Shown here in pieces: positions 8,995 through 17,714 of a stretch of DNA of 64,000 nucleotides. Origin of the DNA: Dolichospermum compactum NIES-806 (GTDB lineage: Bacteria > Cyanobacteriota > Cyanobacteriia > Cyanobacteriales > Nostocaceae). The stretch is taken from assembly GCF_002368115.1 (NCBI RefSeq), contig NZ_AP018316.1, positions 148,890 to 212,889 of the forward strand, written 5' to 3'. The notes under the pieces are model-generated. The model did not search any database, had not been told where the DNA came from, and saw only the letters and a program-made list of their open reading frames with translations. Positions within the stretch are counted from its first letter, which is position 1. Each line of letters starts with the position of its first letter. The position numbers were made by a program, and so were the translations under genes.

Positions 8995-9037
8995 ATATTA
9001 GTTCTATATTTAACTATTAAACTGTGATTTCTTATAC
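8995..9037 (-). promoter_or_regulatory. Putative NtcA-activated promoter of urtA
   Basis: On the minus strand there is GTA-N8-CAC (9037 to 9024), one base off the NtcA consensus GTA-N8-TAC. A TAATAT -10 hexamer follows 23 nt later (9000 to 8995). This is the spacing of class II NtcA promoters, and urt operons are known nitrogen-controlled genes. The box was found by eye. Confidence 0.6.
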
Positions 9038-9448
9038 AAAATTGTAATTTATTTTAATAAGGTTCTATCTTAAGATAGATGACATATATAATTTCTTCCC
9101 CTCTTCCTTGTGTAAAAAACACCAATGAAATAACCTCAACCCTATATCTCCAGGGGATTTAACATCATTTTTGTTATATTTACTAGGACTTATGCACAAG
9201 TTAAGGAATAATATACTGATATAGCACTCATAAGTGTTAGGATGTATAATAATCATACTCCCAAACCCTCCCCGCGCAAGGGATGAGGGGACTGTAATGT
9301 ACTTATATTTTTGGAAATACTAGTATATATTTTAGGTTTTTATTAAGTATGCAGGGATATTGGTGAAATTAAAAACTTGATCATCAATCTCTATCTTAAA
9401 AAACCTCATGTTGCTATATTTTTTAATAAGTATCAATAATCAGAAATT
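9038..9448. other. AT-rich intergenic region upstream of urtA and the YCII gene
   Basis: This divergent gap of about 480 bp (with 8965-9037) contains the urtA promoter at its left end. The rest is AT-rich with a short CCCAAACCCTCCCCGCGCAAGGGA-like repeat fragment near 9260. I see no convincing ORF, RNA gene or further operator. Confidence 0.5.
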
Positions 9449-9718
9449 ATGACAAAATACATTATGTGGGGAAGTTATTGTGAAGACGTTCTCACCAAAC
9501 GCGAACCCTATCGTCAAGCCCATTTAGCCGGATTAGCACAACAGAAAGAATCTGGAATTTTAATTACGATTGGACCAACAAAAGATGTAACTCAAGTTTT
9601 TGCCATTTACGAAGCCGAAGACGAAAACACCGTTCGTCAATTAGTGGAATCAGATCCCTATTGGCAAAACGGCATTTGGACAGAGTATTTTGTTAAAGAA
9701 TGGATTCAGGCTTTTTAG
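9449..9718 (+). CDS. YCII-family (YciI-like) small protein
   Basis: An 89-aa protein with the YCII fold pattern, a dimeric ferredoxin-like alpha/beta fold. The N-terminal strand is TKYIMWGSYCEDV, then the helix REPYRQAHLAGLAQQKESG, ILITIGP, and the C-terminal strand/helix VRQLVESDPYWQNGIWTEYFVKEW. The conserved His in RQAHLAGL and the Asp in ESDPY match the usual YCII active-site-like pair. The biochemical role of most YCII proteins is unknown. It is monocistronic: urtA is divergent upstream and a repeat element (9765-9884) lies downstream. Confidence 0.85.
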   Translation: MTKYIMWGSYCEDVLTKREPYRQAHLAGLAQQKESGILITIGPTKDVTQVFAIYEAEDENTVRQLVESDPYWQNGIWTEYFVKEWIQAF

Positions 9719-9764
9719 CCCCTTGACACAACTTATAATTAATTCGTAATTACCCATTACGAAT

Positions 9765-9884
9765 TAAGTAGGTGAACAAAATAAAAATGAGGGATACTGC
9801 GTTTTGTAAAATGGCTGAAACTCAATCAGAACCTCACATTAAGACAACCTTACATACCATTGAATTTTTCTGTTAACCTACTTA
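9765..9884. repeat. Repeat family B, copy 1 (TIR TAAGTAGGTG..., 120 bp)
   Basis: It begins TAAGTAGGTGAACA and ends TGTTAACCTACTTA, near-perfect terminal inverted repeats. Copies with the same termini are at 24576-24705 and 30364-30479. This copy's interior is not obviously related to the other two. Non-coding. Confidence 0.65.
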
Positions 9885-9885
9885 A

Positions 9886-10083
9886 TTATCCCTTCAGTGC
9901 CTTTTGAAAATTGCGACGATAGGATGAATTAGCTAAAAACAAAGCAGGCCATAGCACAGCTAAACCGATCCGATTAGGTAAAGTTTGATTAAAATTAGTC
10001 CTACCAAATCCAGTCCAAAATTTCCACACACCACCGACATAAACCACGATGATTCCGAAAACAAGTAAATTCATGATTACCAT
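9886..10083 (-). CDS. Small conserved-type membrane protein
   Basis: I read this as a 65-aa protein from ATG 10083 (MVIMNLLVFGIIVVYVGGVW...). The longer reading from 10128 adds 15 residues (ending LLTELM) that look non-coding. It has one or two membrane helices: LLVFGIIVVYVGGVW and IGLAVLWPALFLA. Between them lies a polar loop rich in Phe/Gly (KFWTGFGRTNFN), and the tail is basic (SSYRRNFQKALKG). No function recognised. Its tail-to-element spacing is 1 bp from repeat family B. The regular hydrophobic/polar layout makes a real gene likely. Confidence 0.65.
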   Translation of the reverse strand: MVIMNLLVFGIIVVYVGGVWKFWTGFGRTNFNQTLPNRIGLAVLWPALFLANSSYRRNFQKALKG

Positions 10084-10607
10084 CAACTCCGTTAATAACT
10101 GACATAATTTTATCTCAAGCAACTTCATTGCCGATTATAAGAAAGTTATAACTTAGGTTTTAAGTTATCGGCACTGGCGTTACTTGATTCTAGTTTAAAT
10201 GAGGATAACAGATTGCTGCTATTTATCCCTGTTCTGTCACTCTCCGAAAACATTTGCCATTTCTGAATTCTAGAGTCTTTGCATAGGAAGCGATCGCACA
10301 ATTTTTTGCTAATCACAAATCCAACACCCATTTTTTTCTAATAGGATAGCTTGTATGGATGGACTGATAAAGCTTTCAGAGATTGCCCTCCCGGAAAGTG
10401 ACAAAAGAGGGCTATAGTAGGGAGCAGGAAACAAAAGAGAAAAATATTCTCGATTCTTCCTCCTTCTTTCCTCCTGACTCTTGACTCCGTCCGACTGACG
10501 CTCACGGTAAAGCCTGACCCCTGAATTCTTACATTCTTTAATAGATATTTCTTGCGGAAGTTCCTTAGATCTCAATATCTATAGGAAACTAAAGGAGGAA
10601 AAACATC
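10084..10607. other. Gene-free region before the nucleotidyltransferase gene
   Basis: About 520 bp with two weak minus-strand frames that show no family features. It holds a GCGATCGC (HIP1) site near 10290 and a pyrimidine-rich tract near 10455-10480. At its right end a strong Shine-Dalgarno AAAGGAGG (about 10591-10598) introduces the short leader frame at 10608. The promoter of the downstream gene probably lies here, but I cannot place it. Confidence 0.45.
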
Positions 10608-10694
10608 ATGTTTTTATTCAAGTTTAGGAGTATTTATGCGTGCAGTCTTAATGGCAGGTGGTTCAGGAACGCGGTTGCGTCCTTTGACTTGTGA
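10608..10694 (+). CDS. Possible 28-codon leader ORF overlapping the next gene's start
   Basis: ATG at 10608 sits 9 nt after an excellent AAAGGAGG and opens a 28-codon frame (MFLFKFRSIYACSLNG...) ending at TGA 10694. The frame is +1/+2 to the main gene and overlaps its first 59 bases. The main ATG at 10636 has its own weaker TAGGAG. The leader may control or couple translation, or the strong SD may simply be misplaced. No peptide family recognised. Confidence 0.35.
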   Translation: MFLFKFRSIYACSLNGRWFRNAVASFDL

Positions 10695-13164
10695 TTTACC
10701 CAAACCAATGGTTCCGATCTTAAATCGTCCCATTGCTGAACATATCATCAATCTCCTCAAACGACACCAGATTTATGAAGTAATTGCCACATTGCATTAT
10801 TTACCAGATGTTCTCCGTGATTACTTTCAAGATGGCAGTGATTTTGGAGTACAAATGACCTATGCTATCGAAGAAGATCAACCATTAGGTACGGCAGGCT
10901 GCGTAAAAAATATTACTGAACTTTTAGATGAAACTTTTTTAGTCATTAGCGGTGATAGTATCACAGATTTTGATTTGAGTGCCGCCATTGAATTTCATCA
11001 ACAAAAACAAGCAAAAGCCACCTTAATTTTAACCCGTGTGCCTAACCCCATTGAATTCGGTGTGGTAATTACGGATACAGAAGGGCGTATTAACCGATTT
11101 TTAGAAAAGCCTTCCACCAGCGAAATTTTTTCTGATACTGTCAACACTGGAACTTATATTTTAGAACCAGAAGTTTTAGACTATTTACCAGAACATACTG
11201 AATGCGATTTTTCTAAAGATTTATTTCCCCTCTTACTAGCCAAAAACGAGCCGATTTACGGTTATGTTGCTGATGGTTACTGGTGTGATGTGGGTCATTT
11301 AGATGCCTATAGAGAAGCCCAGTATGATGCTTTACAAAGGAAAGTTAACTTAAAAGTGGCTTATCCAGAAATTGCTTCCGGTTTGTGGGTAGGACAAAAT
11401 ACTTATATTGATCCTACCGCCAAAATTGAAACCCCAGCCGTAATTGGGAATAATTGCCGCATTGGCCCGAGGGTAAAAATTGAGGATGGGACAGTAATTG
11501 GTGATAATGTGACAATTGGGGCTGATGCTCATTTAAAAAGACCAATTATTTGGAATGGGGCAATTATTGGCGATGAGGCTCAGTTATCGGCTTGTGTAAT
11601 TGGTCGCGGTACTCGTGTAGATAGACGCGCTCATGTCTTAGAAGCGGCTGTAGTCGGTTCGCTGTCTACGGTGGGAGAAGAGGCGCAAATTAGCCCTGGG
11701 GTGAGGGTATGGCCGAGTAAAAAGATTGAGTCTGGTGCAGTTTTAAATATTAATTTAATTTGGGGAAATACTGCCCAACGCAATTTATTTGGACAGCGGG
11801 GAGTACAAGGATTAGCCAATATTGATATTACTCCAGAATTTGCGGTGAAGTTGGGGGCTGCCTATGGTTCGACGTTGAAACCTGGTTCAATGGTGACAGT
11901 TTCCCGTGACCAACGCAATGTTTCCCGCATGGTAACACGGTCTTTAATTGCGGGTTTAATGTCTGTAGGTGTGGATGTCCAGAATCTCGATACTACGGCT
12001 ATTCCTATCGCTAGGACGGTGATTCCTACTATGCAGGTAGCAGGGGGTATTCATGTCCGAGTTCACCCAGAACGCCGTGATTATATCTTGATTGAATTTA
12101 TGGACGTGAAGGGCATTAATATCTCTAAAGCCCAAGAAAAGAAAATTGAGGGGGCGTATTTTAAGGAAGATATGCGCCGTTCCCAAAGTCATGAAATTGG
12201 TGATGTGGTATATTCTAGTCAATTGATGGATTGCTATGGGAAGGCTTTTGAAAAGTTATTAAATGTGGATACTCTGCGTAATAGTCGGGCAAAGGTGGTC
12301 ATTGACTATGTTTACGCTGTATCTGGGGCTATTTTGCCGCAAATGTTGGATAAATTTGGGGCGGATGCAGTGGTGTTAAATGCTAGTTTGAATAAAACGG
12401 CAATTTCTAATGCTGATAGAGAGTTGCTGTTAACTCAATTAGGTCATGTTGTGGAGGCGGTAAACGCTAATTTTGGCGTGCAGGTATCAGCTAATGGGGA
12501 ACAACTGATTTTAGTTGATGAATCGGGTTTTCCTATTAGGGGGGAAATGCTGACGGCGTTGATGGTTGATATGATGTTAACTGCTAATCCTAGAAGTTCG
12601 GTGGTTGTGCCGGTTCATGCTTCTAGTGCAGTGGAATTAGTTGCCCATCGTCATGATGGTAATGTAATTAGGACTAAGGCTAATCCTACGGCTTTAATGG
12701 AGGCTTGTCAGAAGAATTCCAATGTGGTTTTGGGTGGGAGTGGGGAAACTGGGTTTATTTTTCCGCAATTACATCCAGGGTTTGATTCGATGTTCTGTAT
12801 TGCCAAGCTAATTGAAATGTTAACCATTCAAGAGCGATCGCTGGCAAGCGTGCGTTCGGAATTACCCCGTGTCATTCACAGAACCTACACAGTCCGCTGT
12901 CCTTGGACTGCTAAGGGGTCCTTAATGCGTTATTTGGTGGAAACCCACCCGGCGCAAAATTTGGAGTTAATTGATGGTGTGAAAATTCGTCAACCCTATG
13001 ATGACAATTGGCTATTGGTTTTACCTGATGCCAGTGAACCTTTAGTCCATCTCTATGTTAACAGTAGCGATCGCGATTGGGTGGATGAAACTCTCAGAGA
13101 CTACCGCGCTCGTGTCCAGTATTTTGTGGAACGTGAACAGGAGAATTACCGTTTGGATATGTAA
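10636..13164 (+). CDS. Mannose-1-phosphate guanylyltransferase / phosphomannomutase-like fusion
   Basis: An 842-aa multidomain sugar-nucleotide enzyme. Residues ~1-230 form a nucleotidyltransferase with the signature MAGGSGTRLRPLT and the metal-site motif GDSITDFD. Residues ~250-370 are hexapeptide left-handed beta-helix repeats (PAVIGNNCRIG, GTVIGDNVTIG). Residues ~380-842 form a phosphohexomutase-type domain (GAAYGSTLKPGSMVTVSRD; ALMVDMM; GGSGETGFIFP; RYLVETHP). The canonical phosphomutase TASHNP serine loop is not evident at its usual place (SRDQRNVSRMV instead), so the second activity may be altered. It likely supplies GDP-mannose or a related precursor for polysaccharide. This fusion is common in cyanobacteria. 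The substrate is inferred, not shown. Confidence 0.88.
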   Translation: MRAVLMAGGSGTRLRPLTCDLPKPMVPILNRPIAEHIINLLKRHQIYEVIATLHYLPDVLRDYFQDGSDFGVQMTYAIEEDQPLGTAGCVKNITELLDETFLVISGDSITDFDLSAAIEFHQQKQAKATLILTRVPNPIEFGVVITDTEGRINRFLEKPSTSEIFSDTVNTGTYILEPEVLDYLPEHTECDFSKDLFPLLLAKNEPIYGYVADGYWCDVGHLDAYREAQYDALQRKVNLKVAYPEIASGLWVGQNTYIDPTAKIETPAVIGNNCRIGPRVKIEDGTVIGDNVTIGADAHLKRPIIWNGAIIGDEAQLSACVIGRGTRVDRRAHVLEAAVVGSLSTVGEEAQISPGVRVWPSKKIESGAVLNINLIWGNTAQRNLFGQRGVQGLANIDITPEFAVKLGAAYGSTLKPGSMVTVSRDQRNVSRMVTRSLIAGLMSVGVDVQNLDTTAIPIARTVIPTMQVAGGIHVRVHPERRDYILIEFMDVKGINISKAQEKKIEGAYFKEDMRRSQSHEIGDVVYSSQLMDCYGKAFEKLLNVDTLRNSRAKVVIDYVYAVSGAILPQMLDKFGADAVVLNASLNKTAISNADRELLLTQLGHVVEAVNANFGVQVSANGEQLILVDESGFPIRGEMLTALMVDMMLTANPRSSVVVPVHASSAVELVAHRHDGNVIRTKANPTALMEACQKNSNVVLGGSGETGFIFPQLHPGFDSMFCIAKLIEMLTIQERSLASVRSELPRVIHRTYTVRCPWTAKGSLMRYLVETHPAQNLELIDGVKIRQPYDDNWLLVLPDASEPLVHLYVNSSDRDWVDETLRDYRARVQYFVEREQENYRLDM

Positions 13165-13170
13165 TTGTAG

Positions 13171-13195
13171 GGGCGGGGTTTCCCCGCCCTTTATT
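13171..13195 (+). terminator. Rho-independent terminator after the guanylyltransferase gene
   Basis: GGGCGGGG (13171-13178) pairs perfectly with CCCCGCCC (13182-13189) across a TTT loop, then TTTATT follows. It begins 7 nt after the stop codon. Confidence 0.8.
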
Positions 13196-13356
13196 ATGTG
13201 TTTTATCACGCAGAGGCGCACAAAGTAGTTAAGAGTTTGGTTTAAATACTCTTGAAACCATATTGTTTTTGACGATCTTCAAATCTATATTCACGATTAT
13301 AGTTATCATCTGGATCATAACCAAGATCGCCAACAAAGCAGAAAGAAACTGCTAAG

Positions 13357-13930
13357 TTAAAGGTTCTTTTTTTCAAACACAAATTCTGCTTGTGGTGGCA
13401 TTTTATGAAAGTCGTTTTTAAACTTTTTCCACTCTCTTTGGTGATGTCTATCCATAAATATATCTAAATTTTGTAAGCGATTTAGCCAATTATCTTTATT
13501 AATTATGACCGTATTTTCATCGGTTTCTTCAAATTCTAAATAAATCTCTTCTAATACTTTCCGCATTTCCTTGGGATATCTCCCAGCTAAAGCCAGAAAT
13601 GCAATTAATGTTTGTTTGTATTCTTTTTTTGGTTCTTGCTTCCATGTTGTATCATGAGGTGCTGGAGTCCAGATAGTTTTCATGATTTTGCAAATATTAA
13701 TTAGTCGCTTTGCAGTTCTGGGAGTTAAATCAACGTGCTGACAGCATTCTGATATCCACCCGAACTCTTCCGGAGTAAATCTTTCAAAACTAACTAATGG
13801 ATCTGTATGAGCAGAATGTTGGATTCTACTATGTTGTTGTTTGATTGTAAATAGTTTTATAGGTTTGTTTACGTTGGCATTTTTTCTGCTTTTGCGCCCA
13901 CAATTCAGGGAATAGGGCGCAGGAATTGCG
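13357..13930 (-). pseudogene. C-terminal remnant of a KAP-like P-loop NTPase
   Basis: A 108-aa frame starts at ATG 13683, but the same frame stays open upstream to about 13930 and reads SFERFTPEEFGWISECC... and LTPRTAKRLINICKI before that ATG. The pattern P-R-x-x-K-R-L-I-N, followed by a helical region with LAGRYPKEM, resembles the C-terminal part of KAP-family NTPases. No Walker motifs remain, so the N-terminal ~two thirds are gone. Past the stop at 13357 another frame continues with GDLGYDPDDNYNREY to a stop near 13246, suggesting a frameshift too. It abuts the LCP gene. KAP identity is inference from a short motif. Confidence 0.5.
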
Positions 13931-13933
13931 CGC

Positions 13934-15439
13934 CTACGGATTGGTGGAGTTTTGGAAAATGGCTTGGTTTTGAGACCAGTCTTTACCTACTTGGATAGTA
14001 ATATCTGAACCAATATTACCTGTGCTTTCTACGCGCACTTCTCCAAATCCCAACAAACTACGAATTGATTCGGCACTGTCTCCGTCTCCTTGTTGGGCGA
14101 CAATGTGGGTTACGTCTAAGGGTTGTCCCCAGGGTTTAGAGACGAAGATATTGGTATATCCGGCTTTCTCCAATGTTTTAATCAGGGGACGCAGTTGAGA
14201 GCGATTTCTAGGTCGCGCTTCGCTATCGCTGCGATCGCCTCCTGTACTATCCTGAATAGCTACACGCAACCCACTAGGCTCACTGAGCGATGTTTCTGTG
14301 GTCTTCGCTTCTAAACCAAAATGCTGGGTCATTAATTTAGCAATACTCCGCCCATCTGGAACCCAGTAGCTGGCATCAAATTCGTGATTTTCGCTAAAGC
14401 GTCCAGGCAGCATTAACATTTGCATATTTGCGCGATTGATTTTTGAACCAAAACCAACCAATGCTATTAATTCTTCAACGGATAAGTTAGTATCAATATT
14501 TTCCTTAACCACATTGAGAATATCTGGTAATTTGGTGATGGTTGTTGGGTTAAGAGTCTGTTCAATTAAAGCCCGCAACACCATTTGCTGCCGCTGAATC
14601 CGCCCAATATCGCCCAATTCATCATGACGATAGCGGAGTAATTGCAACGCTTGTTCACCATTGAGATGTTGTTGACCCGCTTTTAGATTAATGTATAAAT
14701 GCTGGGAATCGTCCCGATATTTCATATCTTTGGGGACATAGATATTCACTCCGCCCAAAGCTTCAATTAGCTTACTAACACCTAAGACATTAATACGGAC
14801 GTAGCGATCAATTCCAACTCCACCTAAAAGATTACTAACGGTTTTCGCCGTCAAAGCTGGACCACCATCTACATTAGCAGCATTAATTTTTTTAGTTCCA
14901 TACCCTTCAATTTGTGTACGGGTATCTCTAGGAACAGAAAGCATGACTACTTTTTTTGTCTCTGGATCAAATTTGATCAACAGCATCACATCAGAAAGAC
15001 CGTCAAAGGAATTAATTTGGGGCAAATAACGCAGATTTTTACTTTCCGATGGGGGATTTTGGACATCTGGAGGTAGTACACTCATGCCCATTAAGAGGAT
15101 ATTAACAGGACGAGTTAGCTGAGAAAATTGTAAGCCATTGCCAGAAATACTATCACCATCAAATACTGCTTCTTCCTGGGCACTGAGTTGAGCTTGTTGT
15201 AAAGGGGTACTTTCCCAAGAAACCGCTAATAATGCCCCTGCAAGTCCTGATACTATGGCAATCCCCCCCATACCCACCGCAAACCATAGCCACCGTCCCG
15301 ATTTTGACGGGCGAGAATTTTTCCCTTGACGCTTATATTTAGCTTTTGCGGCTTTTTGTTGTGCTGCTGTTGTTTTTTGACTAGTCACAGACTTCCTCTC
15401 ACCTACGATTTTAAATAAACTAAATTTGCCGATCAACAC
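13934..15439 (-). CDS. LytR-CpsA-Psr (LCP) family cell-wall ligase
   Basis: This is a membrane-anchored phosphotransferase that attaches glycopolymers to peptidoglycan or acts in envelope assembly. At 501 aa it has a basic cytoplasmic N-terminus (AAKAKYKRQGKNSRPSKSGR), one membrane helix (WLWFAVGMGGIAIVSGLAGALLAV), and the LCP domain from about residue 110. LCP motifs seen are NILLMGMS, DVMLLIKFDPE, SVPRDTRTQIEGYGTKKINAA, YVRINVLG and LLRYRHDELGDIGRIQRQQ, with the typical Asp/Arg residues. A LytR_C-like domain follows (LRVAIQDSTGG... LIKTLEKAGYTNIFVS). A GTG at codon 18 is an alternative start. Standard gene, high confidence. Confidence 0.92.
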   Translation of the reverse strand: MLIGKFSLFKIVGERKSVTSQKTTAAQQKAAKAKYKRQGKNSRPSKSGRWLWFAVGMGGIAIVSGLAGALLAVSWESTPLQQAQLSAQEEAVFDGDSISGNGLQFSQLTRPVNILLMGMSVLPPDVQNPPSESKNLRYLPQINSFDGLSDVMLLIKFDPETKKVVMLSVPRDTRTQIEGYGTKKINAANVDGGPALTAKTVSNLLGGVGIDRYVRINVLGVSKLIEALGGVNIYVPKDMKYRDDSQHLYINLKAGQQHLNGEQALQLLRYRHDELGDIGRIQRQQMVLRALIEQTLNPTTITKLPDILNVVKENIDTNLSVEELIALVGFGSKINRANMQMLMLPGRFSENHEFDASYWVPDGRSIAKLMTQHFGLEAKTTETSLSEPSGLRVAIQDSTGGDRSDSEARPRNRSQLRPLIKTLEKAGYTNIFVSKPWGQPLDVTHIVAQQGDGDSAESIRSLLGFGEVRVESTGNIGSDITIQVGKDWSQNQAIFQNSTNP

Positions 15440-15541
15440 ATCTAAAACAAATCAGACTATAATAGCCAACTCTTCATCAGTTTGCTATAAAAAACTGCTA
15501 AATATGGTAATCTTCAACTAAATTCCTTTTAATTACGGTAG

Positions 15542-15626
15542 GAGTCACCGAGTCAAGGAGTCAAAAGGAAGAAAGAAGAAGAAGGAAGAAAGAAGAAGAA
15601 GGAAGAAAGAAGAAGGAAGTAAATTT
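15542..15626. repeat. Purine-rich low-complexity tract
   Basis: Imperfect repeats of GGAAGAAAGAAGAAGAA occupy this stretch, followed by GCTCCCTGCCCCCTGTTCCCTG, a relative of the TTCCCTG heptamer array at 17715. Non-coding. Confidence 0.6.
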
Positions 15627-15657
15627 ATACCCCTGCTCCCTGCCCCCTGTTCCCTGT

Positions 15658-16038
15658 TTAATATTTCCGCCATACTCGTTCTGCCAAGTTGCTAAATCCC
15701 GGTAAACGGGAAGATTTGCCTTGAATGACCCGATAAATCAACCAAATACTCACCAGAAAGTAACCAGAAGTCAGGAAACTATTGAGGATTAACAGGCGAA
15801 GTGTCAAAAAATCCGTTGCTGATCCAGTAGTTAATAATAAATAACCCAACATCCAGATAAAAGCCAAGGTAATAGACAAACAACTGATTGCCAGTTGTTC
15901 CCGACTACCCTGCCGCTGGTAGAGAGTCCACAGGGAGGGAAAAAAGCTGATAATGGGAATCAAATATAGAACAAGTTGTGTTTTTGAGATATCTGTATCT
16001 TTTGGGGGCAAGTTATCCATAGTGGTTGATGTGATCAT
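15658..16038 (-). CDS. Hypothetical integral membrane protein
   Basis: A 126-aa protein with three clear hydrophobic helices: LVLYLIPIISFFPSLWTLY, LAISCLSITLAFIWMLGYLLL, and LLILNSFLTSGYFLVSIWLIY. The tail is basic (VIQGKSSRLPGFSNLAERVWRKY). An alternative start is the Met at codon 7. I do not recognise a family; the layout resembles small conserved cyanobacterial membrane proteins. It is divergent from the AI-2E permease gene. Confidence 0.7.
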   Translation of the reverse strand: MITSTTMDNLPPKDTDISKTQLVLYLIPIISFFPSLWTLYQRQGSREQLAISCLSITLAFIWMLGYLLLTTGSATDFLTLRLLILNSFLTSGYFLVSIWLIYRVIQGKSSRLPGFSNLAERVWRKY

Positions 16039-16209
16039 AAACTAGAGATGGTGAATAATAGTCATTAAGTTAGAGATAATAACCTAAGTTACTTGTGAGG
16101 CAGGAGGCAATTAATAATTGATAATTTTTATTACCTATTATCTGCCTCAACGGGATTAATATTTAGTCAAGCAGAAATCGCCTTAGTTCTATAGTGTAAT
16201 TACTTAAAA

Positions 16210-17370
16210 ATGCAGACACGCAAGCTACTCAATTGGTGGCAAACACTGACACCTATAGCCAGATTTTTAGCGATCGCCCTACTTGCGCCCCTATTAGTTC
16301 TGAATGGTTGGGCTATTGCCGCAATTTTCAATTATTTTCACTCCCTGATTGTTATTTTAGTCGGAGCTTCCGTATTAGCATTTTTACTCAGCTACCCCGT
16401 GAGTTGGATGGAAAATCACGGAGCAAAACGAGAGCAAGTAGCCATTCTTGTATTTTTGTTAGCATTATCCATCTTATTAGCTCTAGGTGTCACCCTGTTT
16501 CCTCTGGCCCTGACTCAAGCCCAACAACTGGTGGCGCGGTTACCAGACTTAATAGACTCAGGACGTTCTCAATTAATGATCCTCAATGAAAAAGCAGAAG
16601 GCGCTGGTTTACCAATCAACCTCGATGCTTTAGCCGCACAAATCAACGATCGCGTCAAAGGACAATTACAGGCGATCGCCGGACAGGTACTAAATCTAGC
16701 TGTGATCACTGTCACCAGTCTGCTCGATTTCCTCCTGACAATGGTATTAACCTTTTATTTATTACAGCATGGCGGCGAACTTTGGCAAAGTTTAGTAGAA
16801 TGGCTACCTGCTAAATTTCGCGCCCCCTTTTCCAAAACAGTTCGTTTAAGCTTTCAAAACTTTTTTATCACCCAATTAATTTTATCAACCTGCATGGCTT
16901 CTGCCCTAATTCCCACCTTTTTATGGCTAAAAGTTCCCTTTGGTCTATTATTTGGGTTAACGATTGGAGTTATGGCACTTATCCCCTTTGGTGGTTCTGT
17001 CGGTATCGCCCTTACCACCTCTTTAGTCTCACTTCAAGATGTTTCTATGGGCGTAAGGGTATTAATAGCAGCCATAATAGTCCAGCAAATTCTCGAAAAT
17101 CTAATCGCACCGAGAATATTAGGCAGTTTTACAGGATTAAACCCGGTGTGGATTTTAATTTCTGTCTTAACTGGAGCGAGAATTGGCGGACTTTTAGGCG
17201 TAATTGTTGCTGTTCCCTGCGCTGTGGTTATTAAAAGCATCATCAACGCCATTCGTCCCTCAACACTTAACCTGGACACAGAAGACTCTCACCCTGATGA
17301 GATATCTGCACCCATGACACCAGAAGCATCTCCGAAAATAGAGCCTAATAATTCTTTGAGTGTTTCATGA
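16210..17370 (+). CDS. AI-2E family transporter (PerM/YdiK-like)
   Basis: A 386-aa inner-membrane protein with about seven to eight helices and the AI-2E/UPF0118 features: the N-terminal pair of helices, a long amphipathic region (ARLPDLIDSGRSQLMILNEKAEG), and the conserved C-terminal segments LPFGLLFGLTIGVMALIPFGG-like and IVQQILENLIAPRILG...GLNPVWILISVLTGARIGG. The family exports small molecules or ions in some species; the substrate here is unknown. The tail after residue ~355 is acidic and low complexity. Monocistronic. Confidence 0.9.
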   Translation: MQTRKLLNWWQTLTPIARFLAIALLAPLLVLNGWAIAAIFNYFHSLIVILVGASVLAFLLSYPVSWMENHGAKREQVAILVFLLALSILLALGVTLFPLALTQAQQLVARLPDLIDSGRSQLMILNEKAEGAGLPINLDALAAQINDRVKGQLQAIAGQVLNLAVITVTSLLDFLLTMVLTFYLLQHGGELWQSLVEWLPAKFRAPFSKTVRLSFQNFFITQLILSTCMASALIPTFLWLKVPFGLLFGLTIGVMALIPFGGSVGIALTTSLVSLQDVSMGVRVLIAAIIVQQILENLIAPRILGSFTGLNPVWILISVLTGARIGGLLGVIVAVPCAVVIKSIINAIRPSTLNLDTEDSHPDEISAPMTPEASPKIEPNNSLSVS

Positions 17371-17393
17371 CACACTCATCCGCCATATTGCTC

Positions 17394-17591
17394 TCAAAGT
17401 AGATTATCGTCCGGTAAAAAGCCTAGTTCTGTATTGGGTAGATAAGATTTAGTAAAAACGTTATTGCTGTTATCTATCGGGTAACAAGCAACCGCAGCTA
17501 ATAGCATAACACCAGCGGCTGCTAAAACATAACGTCTACCCAAACTTACCCCATAACGTCGTTGCAGAAAATTGGTTGTGACAGAATTCAT
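17394..17591 (-). CDS. Small hypothetical membrane-anchored protein
   Basis: A 65-aa protein: a basic N-terminus (FLQRRYGVSLGRRY), one helix (VLAAAGVMLLAAVACYP) and a 30-residue polar, acidic tail. LLAAVAC resembles a lipobox but lies at the end of a late hydrophobic segment, so lipidation is uncertain. It is convergent with the AI-2E transporter gene, 23 bp away. No family recognised. Confidence 0.5.
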   Translation of the reverse strand: MNSVTTNFLQRRYGVSLGRRYVLAAAGVMLLAAVACYPIDNSNNVFTKSYLPNTELGFLPDDNLL

Positions 17592-17714
17592 CCTTTTACC
17601 TCAATTACTCCAGATTTTCAGGTGTCTATTGCAAAAGACGTTGCTAATCTCCTAATTGTTCACTATCTCATCCACAGATTCATAAATCCTCAATTGTTAC
17701 AGTTTTGGTAACAA

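Noticed and set aside
10309..10575. 88-codon minus-strand frame in the gap before the guanylyltransferase gene
   Set aside because: Low-complexity Arg/Glu-rich translation of a pyrimidine-rich tract; no RBS or motif.
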